Assembly (NCBI RefSeq): GCF_001280065.1
Contig: NZ_LGEA01000069.1
Location: forward strand, 1 to 64,000
Length of the DNA: 64,000 nucleotides
Direction: 5' to 3'
Source of the DNA: Streptomyces sp. NRRL B-1140
GTDB lineage: Bacteria; Actinomycetota; Actinomycetes; Streptomycetales; Streptomycetaceae
The translations under genes and the position numbers were made by a program. Below, in pieces: positions 48,693-59,911 of the stretch; the first letter of the stretch is position 1, and each line of letters opens with the position of its first letter. The notes beneath the pieces are model-generated. The model had not been told where the DNA came from. It was given only the letters and a program-made list of their open reading frames with translations, and did no database searches.

Positions 48693-50828
48693 ATGACCAG
48701 CGCACCGCAGATCCTCCGATGGGGCCACCGGGCCCTGGAGGTCGAGATCGGCGTCGCCGAGGACGGCATCGCCCGCCTCACCCGGATCGGCCGCCCCGGT
48801 GGCACGCCTCCCGAGCCGCGTAGCCGGCCTCCGCTGCCCCTGGTGGAGGTGACGGCCGCGGGTCACGGCCGCGCCTGGTCGGGCGGGCGCCTCATCGACA
48901 CCTCCCTCGGCACGCGTCTGCGGTACCGCGAGCACCGAGTGACGCGTGACGGCGAGTGGCATCTGCTCACGGTCGGACTTCACGACCCCGAGAGCGGTCT
49001 CGCCGCGGAAGTCACCTACCGCTCCCCGGGCGGCGTGCCTGTGCTGCGTGCCGAAGTGGCCCTGCGCAACGAGGGGGAAGCCACCCTCCACCTGGAGTCG
49101 GTCTCCTCCCTCGTCGTGGGCGCGCTAGCCGACGGGCCGGATGCGGTCGAGGCGGCGGACCTGCTGTGGGCCGAGAACGACTGGGTCGCCGAATGCCGGT
49201 GGCAGCGGCAGCCGATGCGGGTGACCTCTCCCTTCCTCGGCGACCGCGTCGTCTACGACAACGGCAAGGGCGAGTTCACCCGGACCGGCCGGGGCGTGTG
49301 GTCCAGCTGCGGCCGGCTCCCCATGGGGGGCCTAACCGGTCGTGGCACGGGCCGTACCTGGCTGTGGCAGATCGAGCACAACGGCGGCGGCTGGCACTGG
49401 GAGTGCGGCGAACGCGACACGCTGGTCTACGTGGCCCTGTACGGCCCGAACGACACCCACCACGGCTGGCGGCAGCCGCTGGAGCCCGGTGCGCAGTTCG
49501 CCACCGTACCGGTCGCCCTCGCCTTCGGCGACGACGGCGGCCCGGACGAGGCGTTCGCCGCACTCACCCGCTACCGGCGCCTCATCCGCCGCCCGCATCC
49601 GGACCACGAGCGGCTCCCCGTCATCTTCAACGACTACATGAACTGCCTGATGGGCGACCCGACGACGGAGAAGCTGCTGCCGCTGATCGACGCGGCCGCC
49701 GACGCGGGGGCGGAGTACTTCGTCATCGACGCCGGCTGGTACGACGGCGACGACGGCGGCTGGTGGGACAGCGTGGGCGCCTGGGAGCCCGCCGCCTCGC
49801 GCTTTCCCGGCGAGCGCGGGATCCACGAGGTGCTGGACCGCATCCGGGAGCGCGGCATGGTGCCCGGTCTGTGGCTGGAGCCCGAGGTGATCGGCGTCCG
49901 CAGCCCCATGGCGAAGTCCCTCCCGGACGAGGCGTTCTTCCGCCGTGACGGTGTCCGCGTCACGGAGACCGGCCGCCACCACCTCGACCTGCGCCACCCC
50001 GCCGCCCGCGCCCACCTGGACCAGGTCGTGGACCGACTGGTCGGCGAGTGGGGCGTCGGCTACCTCAAACTCGACCACAACATCGACCCGGGCTCCGGTA
50101 CCAGTGCCCACCCCGGGGAAACACCGGGCGCCGGTCTGCTCGGTCACAACCGGGCCCACCTCGACTGGCTCGACGGCATCCTGGACCGCTTTCCGCAGCT
50201 CGTGGTGGAGAACTGCTCGTCCGGCGGTATGCGCTGGGACTACGCCCTGCTGTCCCGGCTGCAGCTGCAGTCCACCAGTGATCAGCAGAACCTCCGGCTG
50301 TACGCGCCCATCGCCGCCTCCGCCCCCACAGCGGTCACCCCCGAGCAGGGCGCCGTCTGGGCCTACCCGCTGCCGCAGGACTCCTTGGACGAGGTGGCCT
50401 TCACCCTGGCCAACGCCCTCCTCGGGCGCATCCACCTGTCGGGTCCGCTGCCGGACCTGCGGCCCGAGGCCCTTGCCCTGGTGCACGAGGCCGTCGCCGT
50501 GTACAAGGCCATCCGCAGCGACCTGGCCCGGGCCGTCCCCCTCTGGCCGCTCGGCCTGCCGGCCTGGGAGGATCCGTGGCTCGCCCTGGCCCTGCGCACC
50601 TCCGACACCACGTACCTCACGGTGTGGCGCCGCTCCGGCGCCGAGGCCACCACGCGTCTTCCCCTACCGCACCTGCACGGCTCCGCGGCGCGCATCGAGG
50701 TGCTCTACCCGGCCGCGAGCCAGGCCGCCGCCCACTGGGATCCCGGCACATCCGACCTCATGCTGACGCTGCCCACGGCTCCGTCCGCGGTGCTGATCCG
50801 TCTCGGCACCACGTCGACCGACCGCTGA
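48693..50828 (+). CDS. GH36 alpha-galactosidase
   Basis: The product has 711 residues without a signal peptide. The N-terminal beta-sandwich is followed by the barrel: VIDAGWYDGDDGGWWDSVGA, LWLEPEVIG, nucleophile D461 in YLKLDHN, and the acid/base D516 in ENCSSGGMRWD. All are GH36 landmarks. It releases alpha-galactose from oligosaccharides such as galactomannan or raffinose-type fragments. It lies between the GH42 (28 bases upstream) and GH43 (18 bases downstream) genes, so co-transcription is very likely. Confidence 0.93.
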   Translation: MTSAPQILRWGHRALEVEIGVAEDGIARLTRIGRPGGTPPEPRSRPPLPLVEVTAAGHGRAWSGGRLIDTSLGTRLRYREHRVTRDGEWHLLTVGLHDPESGLAAEVTYRSPGGVPVLRAEVALRNEGEATLHLESVSSLVVGALADGPDAVEAADLLWAENDWVAECRWQRQPMRVTSPFLGDRVVYDNGKGEFTRTGRGVWSSCGRLPMGGLTGRGTGRTWLWQIEHNGGGWHWECGERDTLVYVALYGPNDTHHGWRQPLEPGAQFATVPVALAFGDDGGPDEAFAALTRYRRLIRRPHPDHERLPVIFNDYMNCLMGDPTTEKLLPLIDAAADAGAEYFVIDAGWYDGDDGGWWDSVGAWEPAASRFPGERGIHEVLDRIRERGMVPGLWLEPEVIGVRSPMAKSLPDEAFFRRDGVRVTETGRHHLDLRHPAARAHLDQVVDRLVGEWGVGYLKLDHNIDPGSGTSAHPGETPGAGLLGHNRAHLDWLDGILDRFPQLVVENCSSGGMRWDYALLSRLQLQSTSDQQNLRLYAPIAASAPTAVTPEQGAVWAYPLPQDSLDEVAFTLANALLGRIHLSGPLPDLRPEALALVHEAVAVYKAIRSDLARAVPLWPLGLPAWEDPWLALALRTSDTTYLTVWRRSGAEATTRLPLPHLHGSAARIEVLYPAASQAAAHWDPGTSDLMLTLPTAPSAVLIRLGTTSTDR

Positions 50829-50846
50829 CCAGAAGGATGTGACCAA

Positions 50847-52358
50847 GTGCCAGAACATCAGCTCCCCGAGACCGCCGTGACCAACCCCGTGATCCCCGGC
50901 TTCCATCCCGACCCCAGTGTCTGCCGGGTGGGTGACGACTACTACGTGGTGTGCTCCAGCTTCGAGTACTTCCCCGGCATCCCCGTCTTCCACAGTCGCG
51001 ACCTGGTGCACTGGACGCAGATCGGCAACGCCCTGGACCGGCCCAGCCAGCTGCGTCTGCCCACGGAGATGTCGTCGTCCGGCGGCATCTACGCCCCCAC
51101 TCTGCGCCACCACGACGGCCGTTTCTGGCTGATCGTCACCAATGTGGCCAAGGGCGAGGGGAACCTTCTGTTCACCGCCACCGACCCCGCCGGGCCCTGG
51201 TCCGAACCGGTGCGGCTGCCGGGCGTCAAGGGCATCGACCCGGACCTCGCCTGGGACGAGGACGGCACCTGCTGGTGCACGATCGCCGGGGTCTCTCAGG
51301 TGCGCATCGACCCGTCCACCGGGGAGACGCTCGGCGAGCCGCGACCGCTCTGGTCCGGCGGCGTCGACGCGATGGCCCCGGAGGCACCGCACCTGTACCG
51401 CATCGGCGCGTACTGGTACCTGCTCATCGCCGAGGGCGGCACCGAGCGCGGCCACGGTGTCTCGATCGCCCGCGGCACGTCTCCCTCCGGCCCGTTCGAG
51501 CCGTGCCCCCACAACCCGGTCCTGACCCACCGCGGCACCAACCGCCCGGTCCAGAACACCGGACACGCGGATCTGGTCCAGGCACCCGACGGCTCGTGGT
51601 GGATGGTGCTGCTCGCCGTGCGGCCGCGGGGCGGCACGCCGGGCTGGCACGTGCTGGGCCGTGAGACGTTCCTGGTGCCGGTGGAGTGGGTGGAGGCATG
51701 GCCGGTCGTCGGCGAGGTGCCGTCCGAACTGCCCGCACCGGCCTGGCCGCTCGTCCCCGTGCCCACCGAGCCCGTCCGTGACGACTTCGACCTCACTGAG
51801 CTGCGGCCGCAGTGGATCTCCGTGCGGGACCGTCTCGTGGAGCACTGCACCACCAAGGAACGCGCCGGCTGGCTGACCCTGCGCGCCCGCGGCGCCTCGC
51901 TCGACGAACGGGACGTCGTGTTCGTGGGTCGCCGTCAGCAGCACCTGACGTGCCACGCGCGGACCCGCGTCGACCCGGCGGAGGGCCGCGGCGGCCTCGC
52001 GGTCCGCCTGGACGAGGAGCACCACTACGAGATCGAGGCGTCCGCGGGAGAGGTGCGGATGCTCGCCCGGGTGGGGCCCCTGCGCACCGTCGTGGCGTCA
52101 CGGTCCGTGCCCGCCGGGCCCGTGGTCCTCGGGCTCCACGTCTCCCCCACCCGTGCACGGGACGCCCGCACCGGGCCGGACACCCTCACGTTCGGCGTCG
52201 AGGAGCCGGACGGCACGTTCACCGAACTCGGCACCCTCGACGGCCGCTACCTGTCGACCGAGGTGGCCGGCGGCTTCACCGGCCGCGTCATCGGCCTGTA
52301 CGCCGGGGCCGGCACGGTCCACTTCGACTGGTTCGACTACGAGCCCCTCGGCTCCTGA
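50847..52358 (+). CDS. GH43 beta-xylosidase/arabinofuranosidase
   Basis: The product has 503 residues with no signal peptide. A five-bladed propeller begins NPVIPGFHPDPSVCRVGDDY (catalytic base Asp), with DPDLAWDEDG and EAPHLYRIGAYWYL as further blade landmarks and GHADLVQAPDGSWWMVLLA near the end of the domain. A C-terminal beta-sandwich (about 320-500) matches the accessory domain of the XynB-like GH43 subgroup. The family cleaves beta-xylose or alpha-arabinose ends, and the domain layout favours beta-xylosidase. GTG 50847 follows AAGGATG, 18 bases after the GH36 stop. Confidence 0.9.
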   Translation: MPEHQLPETAVTNPVIPGFHPDPSVCRVGDDYYVVCSSFEYFPGIPVFHSRDLVHWTQIGNALDRPSQLRLPTEMSSSGGIYAPTLRHHDGRFWLIVTNVAKGEGNLLFTATDPAGPWSEPVRLPGVKGIDPDLAWDEDGTCWCTIAGVSQVRIDPSTGETLGEPRPLWSGGVDAMAPEAPHLYRIGAYWYLLIAEGGTERGHGVSIARGTSPSGPFEPCPHNPVLTHRGTNRPVQNTGHADLVQAPDGSWWMVLLAVRPRGGTPGWHVLGRETFLVPVEWVEAWPVVGEVPSELPAPAWPLVPVPTEPVRDDFDLTELRPQWISVRDRLVEHCTTKERAGWLTLRARGASLDERDVVFVGRRQQHLTCHARTRVDPAEGRGGLAVRLDEEHHYEIEASAGEVRMLARVGPLRTVVASRSVPAGPVVLGLHVSPTRARDARTGPDTLTFGVEEPDGTFTELGTLDGRYLSTEVAGGFTGRVIGLYAGAGTVHFDWFDYEPLGS

Positions 52359-52461
52359 TCCGGCGCCGGGGCGCACCGCGCGAGCCGCTCTTCCTCGACC
52401 TGCCTGAAGGCACCATCCCCCCACGGGCGGGTTCCGCCCGGCTGACAGAGAAGGGTCAGAC

Positions 52462-54225
52462 ATGAAGAGATCGCACCACCTGACCGGCCGCCGTCGTCGC
52501 GGCCCGGGCCGCGTGCTCGGCCTCCTGCTGGCGCTGGTCACCATGATCGGGCTGACCAGCACCACGGCCTTCGCCGCTCCCGGCCATCGGGGCTCGCTCC
52601 CGACACGGCTCCCGAAACTCGCCGCCACCCCGATGGACACGGTGGCCGCGATGCAGCCCAGCTGGAACCTGGGCAACACGCTGGACGCCATTCCCGACGA
52701 GACGTCCTGGGGCAACCCGAAGGCCACCAAGGCCGTGTTCGACACCATCAAGGCCCAGGGCTTCCGCAGCGTCCGCATTCCCGTCACCTGGACCGACCAC
52801 CAGTCCTCCACGGCCCCCTACACGATCGACGCGACGTGGATGAACCGCGTCAAGGAAGTCGTCGACATGGCCCTGGCCGACGGTCTGTACGTCGTCATCA
52901 ACGTGCATCACGACTCGTGGCAGTGGATCGCCGACATGCCCACCGACCACGACGGCGTCCTGGCCCGCTTCAAGGCCAGCTGGACCCAGATCGCCGCCAA
53001 GTTCAGGAACTCCCCGCAGAGGCTGCTGTTCGAGAGCAACAACGAGCCGCAGTTCGACAACACCACCGACGCCCAGGGCATCCGGTACAACAGGGAGCTG
53101 AACACCGCGTTCCACACCGTGGTACGCCGGTCCGGCGGCAACAACGCGACCCGGCTGCTCGTCCTGCCCACCCTGCACACCAATTCCGGCCAGGCCTTCC
53201 TGGACGCCCTGGCGGGCGAGATGAAGGCGCTGGACGACAAGAATCTCGTGGCCACCGTGCACTACTACGGCTACTACCCGTTCAGCGTGAACGTCGCGGG
53301 CGGCACCACCTTCGACGCCACCTCGCAGCAGGACATGAGGGACAACTTCTCCAGGATCCGTGCCACCTTCACGTCCAAGGGCATCCCCGTCTACCTCGGC
53401 GAGTACGGCCTGCTGCAGTTCCCCGACTCCAACCACCCCTCCCGCATCGAGCGGGGCGAGGCGCTGAAGTTCTACGAGCAGCTCGGCTACGACGCCCGCA
53501 CCGCCGGTGTGACCACGGCCCTGTGGGACGCCGGAAGCTGGAACTACCTGAACCGCACCACCCTGCGGTGGTCCGACCCCGAGCTGTTCGCCGCGATCAA
53601 GTCCAGCTGGACCACCCGCTCGGGAACCGCCTCCTCGGACCGGCTCTACCTGGCGAAGTCGAGCGCCATCACGGCCACATCGCTCACGCTGAACCCGAAC
53701 GGCACCACCTTCCGGGGCCTCTGGCAGGGCAACACACCACTCGTCCGGGGCCGGGACTACACCGTCTCCGGAAACCAGCTCACCCTCACGGCCTCCGCTC
53801 TCACCAGACTGGCGGGCAACCGCGCCTACGGGATCAACGCGACGATCCAGGCCCGTTTCTCCGCGGGCGTCCCCTGGAACATCTACGTGACCACGTACGA
53901 CAAGCCGGTGCTCTCGGGCGCGAGCGGCAACACCTCCGACGGGCTCGGCATCCCCACCCGCTTCCGCGGCGACGAGCTGGCGACCATGGAGTCCAAGTAC
54001 GCCGACGGCAGCGTCGCCGGCAACACCTCCTGGACCCCCTACCAGGAGTTCAACGGCGCCTTCTCACCCCTCTACTCCGGCAACGCGATCGACCTGACCC
54101 CCGCCTACCTCAACGCCCTGCGTGACGGTGAGCAGGTGACGCTGACCTTCCACTTCTGGAGCGGCTCGACCGTGACGTACCGGGTGACGAAGAACGGAGG
54201 CTCGGTGACGGGAACCGTCGCCTGA
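52462..54225 (+). CDS. Secreted GH5 endo-glucanase/xyloglucanase with CBM46-type tail
   Basis: The product has 587 residues. A twin-Arg-like basic start (KRSHHLTGRRRRGPGR) and hydrophobic core lead to a cleavage site near AFA-AP at about residue 37, so it is exported. The GH5 barrel covers about 55-385: acid/base E195 in NEP, HYYGYYPF, nucleophile E314 in GEYGLL and WDAGSWNYL. An Ig-like CBM_X2 domain (about 395-480) and a C-terminal beta domain resembling CBM46 follow. This trimodular order is that of GH5 subfamily 4 enzymes active on beta-glucans and xyloglucan. It is the only clearly secreted enzyme in the island. Confidence 0.88.
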   Translation: MKRSHHLTGRRRRGPGRVLGLLLALVTMIGLTSTTAFAAPGHRGSLPTRLPKLAATPMDTVAAMQPSWNLGNTLDAIPDETSWGNPKATKAVFDTIKAQGFRSVRIPVTWTDHQSSTAPYTIDATWMNRVKEVVDMALADGLYVVINVHHDSWQWIADMPTDHDGVLARFKASWTQIAAKFRNSPQRLLFESNNEPQFDNTTDAQGIRYNRELNTAFHTVVRRSGGNNATRLLVLPTLHTNSGQAFLDALAGEMKALDDKNLVATVHYYGYYPFSVNVAGGTTFDATSQQDMRDNFSRIRATFTSKGIPVYLGEYGLLQFPDSNHPSRIERGEALKFYEQLGYDARTAGVTTALWDAGSWNYLNRTTLRWSDPELFAAIKSSWTTRSGTASSDRLYLAKSSAITATSLTLNPNGTTFRGLWQGNTPLVRGRDYTVSGNQLTLTASALTRLAGNRAYGINATIQARFSAGVPWNIYVTTYDKPVLSGASGNTSDGLGIPTRFRGDELATMESKYADGSVAGNTSWTPYQEFNGAFSPLYSGNAIDLTPAYLNALRDGEQVTLTFHFWSGSTVTYRVTKNGGSVTGTVA

Positions 54226-54324
54226 CCGTGCCTCGCCTCGCCCCGGATGAGTGACGGGCGCCTGGCCCACGCCCGGCATCACACCGGCCTGACCGCCGGG
54301 CCGACCGTTCACCTGCCCGCCGCC

Positions 54325-56694
54325 TCAGCAACGCACGTGGTGCACGGTGGCGCGCTTCGCCGTGAACTCGGCGAGGACGAAGCCTCCCTCCAGTGCGGTC
54401 CACCGCGTCTCGATGCTGTCGGAGAGGTCGTCGGTGACGGCCGGGAGCGGGTCGGACGCGGGGAGCCGGACGCGGTACCGGCCGGGGCGCGGGAGGTGCA
54501 GGCGGGCGTGCGAGAGCCGGCCGTGCCGCCAGTCGAGGTCGACGGTGACGCCGCCGCGGGCGCGCAGGCCGCGGACGGTGCCGCTGGGCCAGGCGTCCGG
54601 CAGCGCGGGCAGCAGCCGCAGTTCGCCGGTGTGGCTCTGCAGCAGCATCTCGGCGACGGCTGCCGTGGCTCCGAAGTTGCCGTCGATCTGGAAGAGTTCG
54701 GGCGGGTGCAGGTCGAAGAGGTTGTCGGAGGTGGAGTCGGCCAGCAGCCTGCGCAGGCTCTCGTGTGCCAGGGCACTGTCGCCCAGCCGCGCGGCGAGTG
54801 CGACTACCCAGGCCAGGCTCCAGCCGGTGCCTCCTCCCCCGTGCGCCAGCCTGAGGTCGAGGGCGGCCCGGGCGGCGGCGAAGAGCTCCGGAGTGCGCTC
54901 CGCGTCGACCCGGTCGCCGGGATACAGCCCGTAGAGGTGGGACAGGTGGCGGTGGCCCGGATCCTCGGGCACGGCGTCGTGACGCCACTCGGCGAGGGGC
55001 TGTCCGGGACGGTACGGCAGCGGGGGCAGCCGTCGCCGGGCGCTGTCCAGGCTGTCCGAGAGCGAATCGGTGAGTCCCAAGTCGTCGATGGCATCGAGGC
55101 AGTTGCCGAAGAGCTCGTCGATGAGCCACAGGTCCATGGTGACGGCGGCGGTGGTCGCGACGAGGGCCGGCCCACCCGGTGTCTCCACCTGGAAGCGGTG
55201 CTCGGGGGAGGTGGAGGGGCAGGTGACGAGGTGGCCGTCGGCGTCCTCGACGAGGAAGTCGAGCAGGAAGACGGCGGCCTCGCGCATCACCGGCCAGGCC
55301 CGCTCGGCGAGGAAGGCGCGATCGCCGGTGAAGCGGTAGTGCTCCCACAGGTGGGCGCACAGCCAGGCGCCGGCCATCGGCCAGTTGGCCCACTGGGGGC
55401 CGCCCTGCACCGGGTTGGTGCTGCGCCAGACGTCGACGTTGTGGTGCGCGGTCCAGCCGCCGCAGCGGTAGTAGGCCCGGGCCGTGCGCCGCCCGGCCGT
55501 GGCGAGGTCGGTGATCAGGTCGAACAGCGGCTCGTGGCATTCGGGCAGACCGGTGGTCTCGGCGTGCCAGTAGTTCATCTGGAGGTTGATGTTGGTGGTC
55601 CAGTCGGACTGCCAGGGCGGCTGGACCTCGGTGTTCCAGATGCCCTGGAGGTTCGTCGGCTGGGTGCCGGGGCGGGAGGAGGCGATGAGGAGGTAGCGGC
55701 CGTAGGCGAAGAACAGGGCGGTCAGGCCAGGGTCGTCCGCGCCCGAGCGGACGGCGGCGAGGCGTTCGTCGGTGGGCAGGGCGTCGAGCGCCCGGTCGTG
55801 GCCGAGGCTGAGGACGGTCCGGTCGTGCAGCGTGCGGTGGTCCGCGATGTGCTCGGCCCGCAGACGGTCGTACGGAACCTCGGCGGCGGAGTCGAGGAGC
55901 CTTGCCACCTCGGCCTCGGGGCCGGCTTGCGGACCGGCGGGCTCGGTGTCCCACCCCCGGAAGCCGGTGGCGGCGGCGACCAGGACGGTGGCGCCGGTCG
56001 CCCCGGTCAGTCGCAGGCCACCGGTCTCCGGTTCGGGAATGACGGTGCCGTCGTCGGGGACGATGCGCAGGGCCGCCGCGAACCCGGTTCCCGCGTCGAC
56101 GGCGTAACGGACGGCATCGGGGCCGGTCGCCTGGAACGCGACGTCGGCGGGGGCCCGCCCTGAGACCATGGCGCCCGGTTCCGCGCCGGGGTGTGCGGAT
56201 TCCAGGCGGGCGGTGAAGGACAGCGCGCCGGGTGTGTCACACGTCAGCCGGACGACGAGGACGCCGGCGACGGCGGAGACGAACAGCTCGCGGGTGTGGC
56301 GCACGCCGTCGGCGCTGTAGGTCACCGAGCAGAGCGCCTCCGCGAGGTCCAGTTCCCGTCGGTAGCCGGCGACTTCGTCATCATGCCCGAGGTCGAGGAG
56401 CAGGGCGCCCAGGGGCTGGTACGCCTGGGTGTCGGGGCCCTGCATGCGCTCGGCGAGTTCCTCGGCGCGCAGGTGGTCCCGGTCGTGGAGCACTGCGCGG
56501 CGCAGTGGACCGAGGTGCTGCGCGGCGTCGTGATCGTTGTGGTCCGCCGGGCCGCCCGACCACAGCGTGTCTACGTTGAGGTCGACGCGCTCGTGGGCGG
56601 GGCGGCCGGGCACCATGGCGCCGAGGGAGCCGTTGCCCAGGGGCAGCGACTGCGGGAAGCCGTCGGCGGGGCGGCGGTACCAGAGCTTCAGCAT
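54325..56694 (-). CDS. GH95 alpha-L-fucosidase
   Basis: The product has 789 residues. It starts [20 protein letters not shown] and continues [21 protein letters not shown] and [11 protein letters not shown], the N-terminal beta domain of GH95. The catalytic barrel has [20 protein letters not shown] followed by [19 protein letters not shown], containing the Asn pair that activates water in this inverting family. The enzyme releases terminal alpha-1,2-L-fucose, as on xyloglucan side chains. No signal peptide is apparent, so it likely acts on imported oligosaccharides. It lies 106 bases downstream of the fucose-catabolic unit. Confidence 0.93.
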   Translation of the reverse strand: MLKLWYRRPADGFPQSLPLGNGSLGAMVPGRPAHERVDLNVDTLWSGGPADHNDHDAAQHLGPLRRAVLHDRDHLRAEELAERMQGPDTQAYQPLGALLLDLGHDDEVAGYRRELDLAEALCSVTYSADGVRHTRELFVSAVAGVLVVRLTCDTPGALSFTARLESAHPGAEPGAMVSGRAPADVAFQATGPDAVRYAVDAGTGFAAALRIVPDDGTVIPEPETGGLRLTGATGATVLVAAATGFRGWDTEPAGPQAGPEAEVARLLDSAAEVPYDRLRAEHIADHRTLHDRTVLSLGHDRALDALPTDERLAAVRSGADDPGLTALFFAYGRYLLIASSRPGTQPTNLQGIWNTEVQPPWQSDWTTNINLQMNYWHAETTGLPECHEPLFDLITDLATAGRRTARAYYRCGGWTAHHNVDVWRSTNPVQGGPQWANWPMAGAWLCAHLWEHYRFTGDRAFLAERAWPVMREAAVFLLDFLVEDADGHLVTCPSTSPEHRFQVETPGGPALVATTAAVTMDLWLIDELFGNCLDAIDDLGLTDSLSDSLDSARRRLPPLPYRPGQPLAEWRHDAVPEDPGHRHLSHLYGLYPGDRVDAERTPELFAAARAALDLRLAHGGGGTGWSLAWVVALAARLGDSALAHESLRRLLADSTSDNLFDLHPPELFQIDGNFGATAAVAEMLLQSHTGELRLLPALPDAWPSGTVRGLRARGGVTVDLDWRHGRLSHARLHLPRPGRYRVRLPASDPLPAVTDDLSDSIETRWTALEGGFVLAEFTAKRATVHHVRC

Positions 56695-56800
56695 GTGCGG
56701 AATCCGAGGGTGGGGCTGACAGGGAGGTGATGACGATTATGGCCACGGCGTCGAGGCAGGGGCCGGGGGACGGCACAGGTTCCGGCGTGCGGGGCGGCCC

Positions 56801-57811
56801 TCAGGGTGACTTCTCCGACGGCACGCCGGCGGGGGTCGGTGTGTCCGGGGCCAGCAGTCCCTCGGCGCGCAGCTCGTCCCAGAGGGCGGCCGGGACCGGG
56901 TGCCGCAGCTGGGCCACGGTGTCGCGCACCTCCTCGGCGGAGCGGGCACCGGTCAGGACGCTCGCGACCGCGGGGTGGCCGTGGGGGAAGTGCAGGGCGG
57001 CGCTGCGCAGTGGCACGCCGTGACGTTCGGCGACAGTCTTCAGCCGCAGCGCGCGGTCGAGCACCGGTTGCGGGGCGGGCGCGTAGTCGTACATCGCGCC
57101 GGGTTGCGGGGCGGTCAGCAGCCCCGAGTTGAACACCCCGCCGATGATGACGCTCCTGCCGCGAACGGAGGCCTCCGGCAGCACCTCGGCGAGGCCCTCC
57201 TGTTCGAGCAGGGTGTAACGGCCGGCGAGCAGGACGACGTCGATGTCGGTCTCCCGCAGGAAACGGGCGGGCAGCGCGCACTGGTTCATCCCGGCGCCGA
57301 TCGCCCCGATCACACCTTCGCCGCGCAGCCGCTCCAACGCCGGGTACGCCTCGCGCAACGCCTGGTCGGCGTGGTCGTCGGGGTCGTGCAGCAGGGCCAC
57401 GTCGACACGGTCGAGGCCGAGGCGCTCCAGGCTCGCCTCCAGGGAGCGCAGCACCCCCTGGGCGCTGAAGTCCCAGACGCGCCGGTGGGTGTCGGACACG
57501 GCGAAGCCGTGCGCCAGGTCGTCGGCCCTGCCGCCCTGTGGGTTGGGCTCCAGCAGCCGCCCGACCTTGGTGGACACGGTGTACGCATCCCGGGGGCGGT
57601 CGCGCAGTGCCGCGCCGAGGCGGCGTTCGGACAGGCCCAGTCCGTAGTGGGGCGCGGTGTCGAAGGTGCGGATGCCCGCGTCCCAGGCGGCGTCCACTGC
57701 GGCGAAGGCCGCCTCGTCGGTGATCGGTCGGTAGAGGTTGCCGATGCCTGCGGCTCCGAACGACAGCTCGGTGACCCGGACACCGGTGCTGCCCAGTGCC
57801 GCCGTCCTCAT
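56801..57811 (-). CDS. Aldo/keto reductase, probable L-fucose dehydrogenase
   Basis: The product has 336 residues. The AKR fold is clear: LSFGAAGIGNLYRPI, FDTAPHYGLGLSERRLG (catalytic Tyr), STKVGRL (catalytic Lys), DVALLHDPDD and GGVFNSGLL. This subgroup includes D-threo-aldose 1-dehydrogenases and L-fucose dehydrogenases, which oxidise the sugar C1 to the lactone with NAD(P). The start ATG 57811 overlaps the SDR stop by four bases. Its place in a unit with fuconate dehydratase and an FAH hydrolase supports L-fucose oxidation as the first pathway step. Substrate is inferred from context. Confidence 0.82.
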   Translation of the reverse strand: MRTAALGSTGVRVTELSFGAAGIGNLYRPITDEAAFAAVDAAWDAGIRTFDTAPHYGLGLSERRLGAALRDRPRDAYTVSTKVGRLLEPNPQGGRADDLAHGFAVSDTHRRVWDFSAQGVLRSLEASLERLGLDRVDVALLHDPDDHADQALREAYPALERLRGEGVIGAIGAGMNQCALPARFLRETDIDVVLLAGRYTLLEQEGLAEVLPEASVRGRSVIIGGVFNSGLLTAPQPGAMYDYAPAPQPVLDRALRLKTVAERHGVPLRSAALHFPHGHPAVASVLTGARSAEEVRDTVAQLRHPVPAALWDELRAEGLLAPDTPTPAGVPSEKSP

Positions 57812-58566
57812 GAGCCGGCCGCCGGGCGGAGCCTGAGCCCCTGCATGCCGCCGTCGACGGCGAGGGCCGTCCCGGTCACGGAAGCGGCGGCCGGTGACGC
57901 CAGGTAGACGATGGCCGCGGCGACCTCCTCCGGTGTGACCAGGCGTCCCATCGGCTGACGGGCGTTCAGCGCGGCGCGTTCGGCCTGGGGATCGTCGGCG
58001 GCGTCCAGGAGCCGCGCCACCCAGGGAGTGTCGGCGGTCCCGGGGTTGACGCAGTTGACGCGGATGCCTTCGCGGACGTGGTCGGCGGCCATGGCGAGGG
58101 TCAGCGACAGGACCGCGCCCTTGCTGGCGCAGTAGAGCGCGCGCTGCGGCAGGCCCGCGGTGGCGCCGATCGAGCAGGTGTTGACGATCGCCGCGTGCGC
58201 CGAGGCCCGCAGATGCGGCAGGGCCGCGCGGGTGGTGCGCACGATGCCGAGGACGTTGACGTCCATCACGCGGTGCCAGTCCTCGTCGGGGTTGTCCTCG
58301 ATGGTGCCGATGGCCCCGATGCCGGCGTTGTTGACGAGGATGTCGAGACCGCCGAGATGTGTGGCCGCTTCCTCCACGGCGAGGCGCACCGACGCGTCGT
58401 CCCGGACGTCGGCCTTGACGGGGTACAGCGGTCCGGGCACCCCGGACGGTTCGAGGTCGAGCACGGCCACCCTCGCGCCCCGCTCGGCCAGCGCGCGTGC
58501 GGTGGCGAGCCCGATGCCCGACGCGCCGCCGGTGACGAGGGCCCCGAGTCCTGACAGTTCGCTCAT
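57808..58566 (-). CDS. SDR, probable 2-keto-3-deoxy-L-fuconate dehydrogenase
   Basis: The product has 252 residues. Cofactor motif [26 protein letters not shown], catalytic Ser in [11 protein letters not shown] and [11 protein letters not shown] (YxxxK). SDRs of this type oxidise 2-keto-3-deoxy-L-fuconate to 2,4-diketo-3-deoxy-L-fuconate in the oxidative fucose route. Four-base overlaps link it to the fuconate dehydratase gene upstream and the aldo/keto reductase gene downstream, indicating tight co-expression. Other polyol or sugar-acid substrates cannot be excluded from sequence alone. Confidence 0.83.
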   Translation of the reverse strand: MSELSGLGALVTGGASGIGLATARALAERGARVAVLDLEPSGVPGPLYPVKADVRDDASVRLAVEEAATHLGGLDILVNNAGIGAIGTIEDNPDEDWHRVMDVNVLGIVRTTRAALPHLRASAHAAIVNTCSIGATAGLPQRALYCASKGAVLSLTLAMAADHVREGIRVNCVNPGTADTPWVARLLDAADDPQAERAALNARQPMGRLVTPEEVAAAIVYLASPAAASVTGTALAVDGGMQGLRLRPAAGS

Positions 58567-59900
58567 GTGTCACTCTCCTGCCGGGCGCGGTCGGCGACCC
58601 AGAAAGTTCCGTCCGGGAAGTGGTAGGCGGCGATGGACTGCTCGCTCATGGTGGCGGAGAAGCCCGGGCCGAGGGGGGCGGTGTAGTGCCCGTCCCGCAT
58701 CACCACGGGCGCGTCGAAGTGCTGGTGGAGGTGGTCGACGTACTCGATGGCCCGGTCCTCTGTGGTGCCGGACAGGGCCAGGTAGTCGAACATGGAAAGG
58801 TGCTGTACCAGTTCGCACAGTCCCACGCCGCCCGCGTGCGGACACACCGGCACACCGAACTTGGCGGCGAGCAGCAGGATCGCCAGGTTCTCGTTCACCC
58901 CGCCGACCCGGGCCGCGTCGATCTGCAGCACGTCGATGGCACCGGCCTGGAGGAGCTGTTTGAAGACGACGCGGTTCTGCACGTGTTCGCCGGTGGCGAC
59001 CTTGACGGGGCCGACGGCCCGGCGCACGGCGGCGTGTCCGAGGATGTCGTCGGGGCTGGTGGGTTCCTCGATCCAGTAGGGCCTGAACTCGGCGAGCGCG
59101 TTGATCCATTCGATCGCCTCGTCCACGCCCCACCGCTGGTTGGCGTCGATGGCGATGCGGATGCCGTCGCCGACGGCCGTACGGGCGGTGCGCAGGCGCC
59201 GGATGTCGTCACCGAGGTCGGCCCCGACCTTGAGCTTGATCTGGGTGAACCCGTCGTCGACCGCCTGCTCCGCCAGCCGGGTGAGCTTGTCGTCCGAGTA
59301 TCCGAGCCAGCCCGGGGACGTGGTGTAGCCCGGGTAGCCGCGCTCCAGCAGCGTCACCTCGCGATCGGCGAGGCCGGTGCGGCCCTTGCGCAGGAGGGCG
59401 AGGGCCTCCTCGGGGGTGAGGACGTCGGTGAGGTACCGGAAGTCGACCTGGGAGACGAGCCATTCGGGTTCGGCGTGGGCGAGCAGGCGCCACAGCGGCT
59501 GCCCGGCGCGCTTGGCGGCCAGGTCCCACACGGCGTTGACCACGGCGCCGATGGCCATGTGCATCACGCCCTTCTCGGGGCCGAGCCAGCGCAGCTGGCT
59601 GTCGCCGATCAGGTCGCGGCTGAGTGAGCCCGGGTCGTCGCAGAGCTCCGCGACGGAACGTCCCACGACATGGTGCTTCAGGGCGTCGATCGCGGCGACC
59701 TGCACGTCGTTGCCGCGTCCGATGGTGAAGGTGAAACCGTGGCCTTCCGGACCGTCCGCGGCGTCGGTACGCAGCACCACGTAGGCGGCGGAGTAGTCGG
59801 GATCCGGGTTCATCGCGTCGGAGCCGTCCAGTTCCCGCGAGGTGGGGAAGCGGATGTCGTACGTGTCGAGCGTGGTGATCCGGACTGGGGTGGCGGTCAC
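58563..59900 (-). CDS. L-fuconate dehydratase (enolase superfamily)
   Basis: The product has 445 residues. It matches FucD-type dehydratases: [20 protein letters not shown] at the N-terminus, then catalytic Lys in QIKLKVGAD, metal ligands in [19 protein letters not shown] and ATGEHVQNR, and the His of [10 protein letters not shown] paired with the Asp of [10 protein letters not shown]. It eliminates water from L-fuconate to give 2-keto-3-deoxy-L-fuconate. GTG 59900 starts [10 protein letters not shown]. Its stop overlaps the SDR start, and the FAH gene ends 11 bases upstream. Confidence 0.92.
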   Translation of the reverse strand: MTATPVRITTLDTYDIRFPTSRELDGSDAMNPDPDYSAAYVVLRTDAADGPEGHGFTFTIGRGNDVQVAAIDALKHHVVGRSVAELCDDPGSLSRDLIGDSQLRWLGPEKGVMHMAIGAVVNAVWDLAAKRAGQPLWRLLAHAEPEWLVSQVDFRYLTDVLTPEEALALLRKGRTGLADREVTLLERGYPGYTTSPGWLGYSDDKLTRLAEQAVDDGFTQIKLKVGADLGDDIRRLRTARTAVGDGIRIAIDANQRWGVDEAIEWINALAEFRPYWIEEPTSPDDILGHAAVRRAVGPVKVATGEHVQNRVVFKQLLQAGAIDVLQIDAARVGGVNENLAILLLAAKFGVPVCPHAGGVGLCELVQHLSMFDYLALSGTTEDRAIEYVDHLHQHFDAPVVMRDGHYTAPLGPGFSATMSEQSIAAYHFPDGTFWVADRARQESDT

Positions 59901-59911
59901 GGGCGACCCTT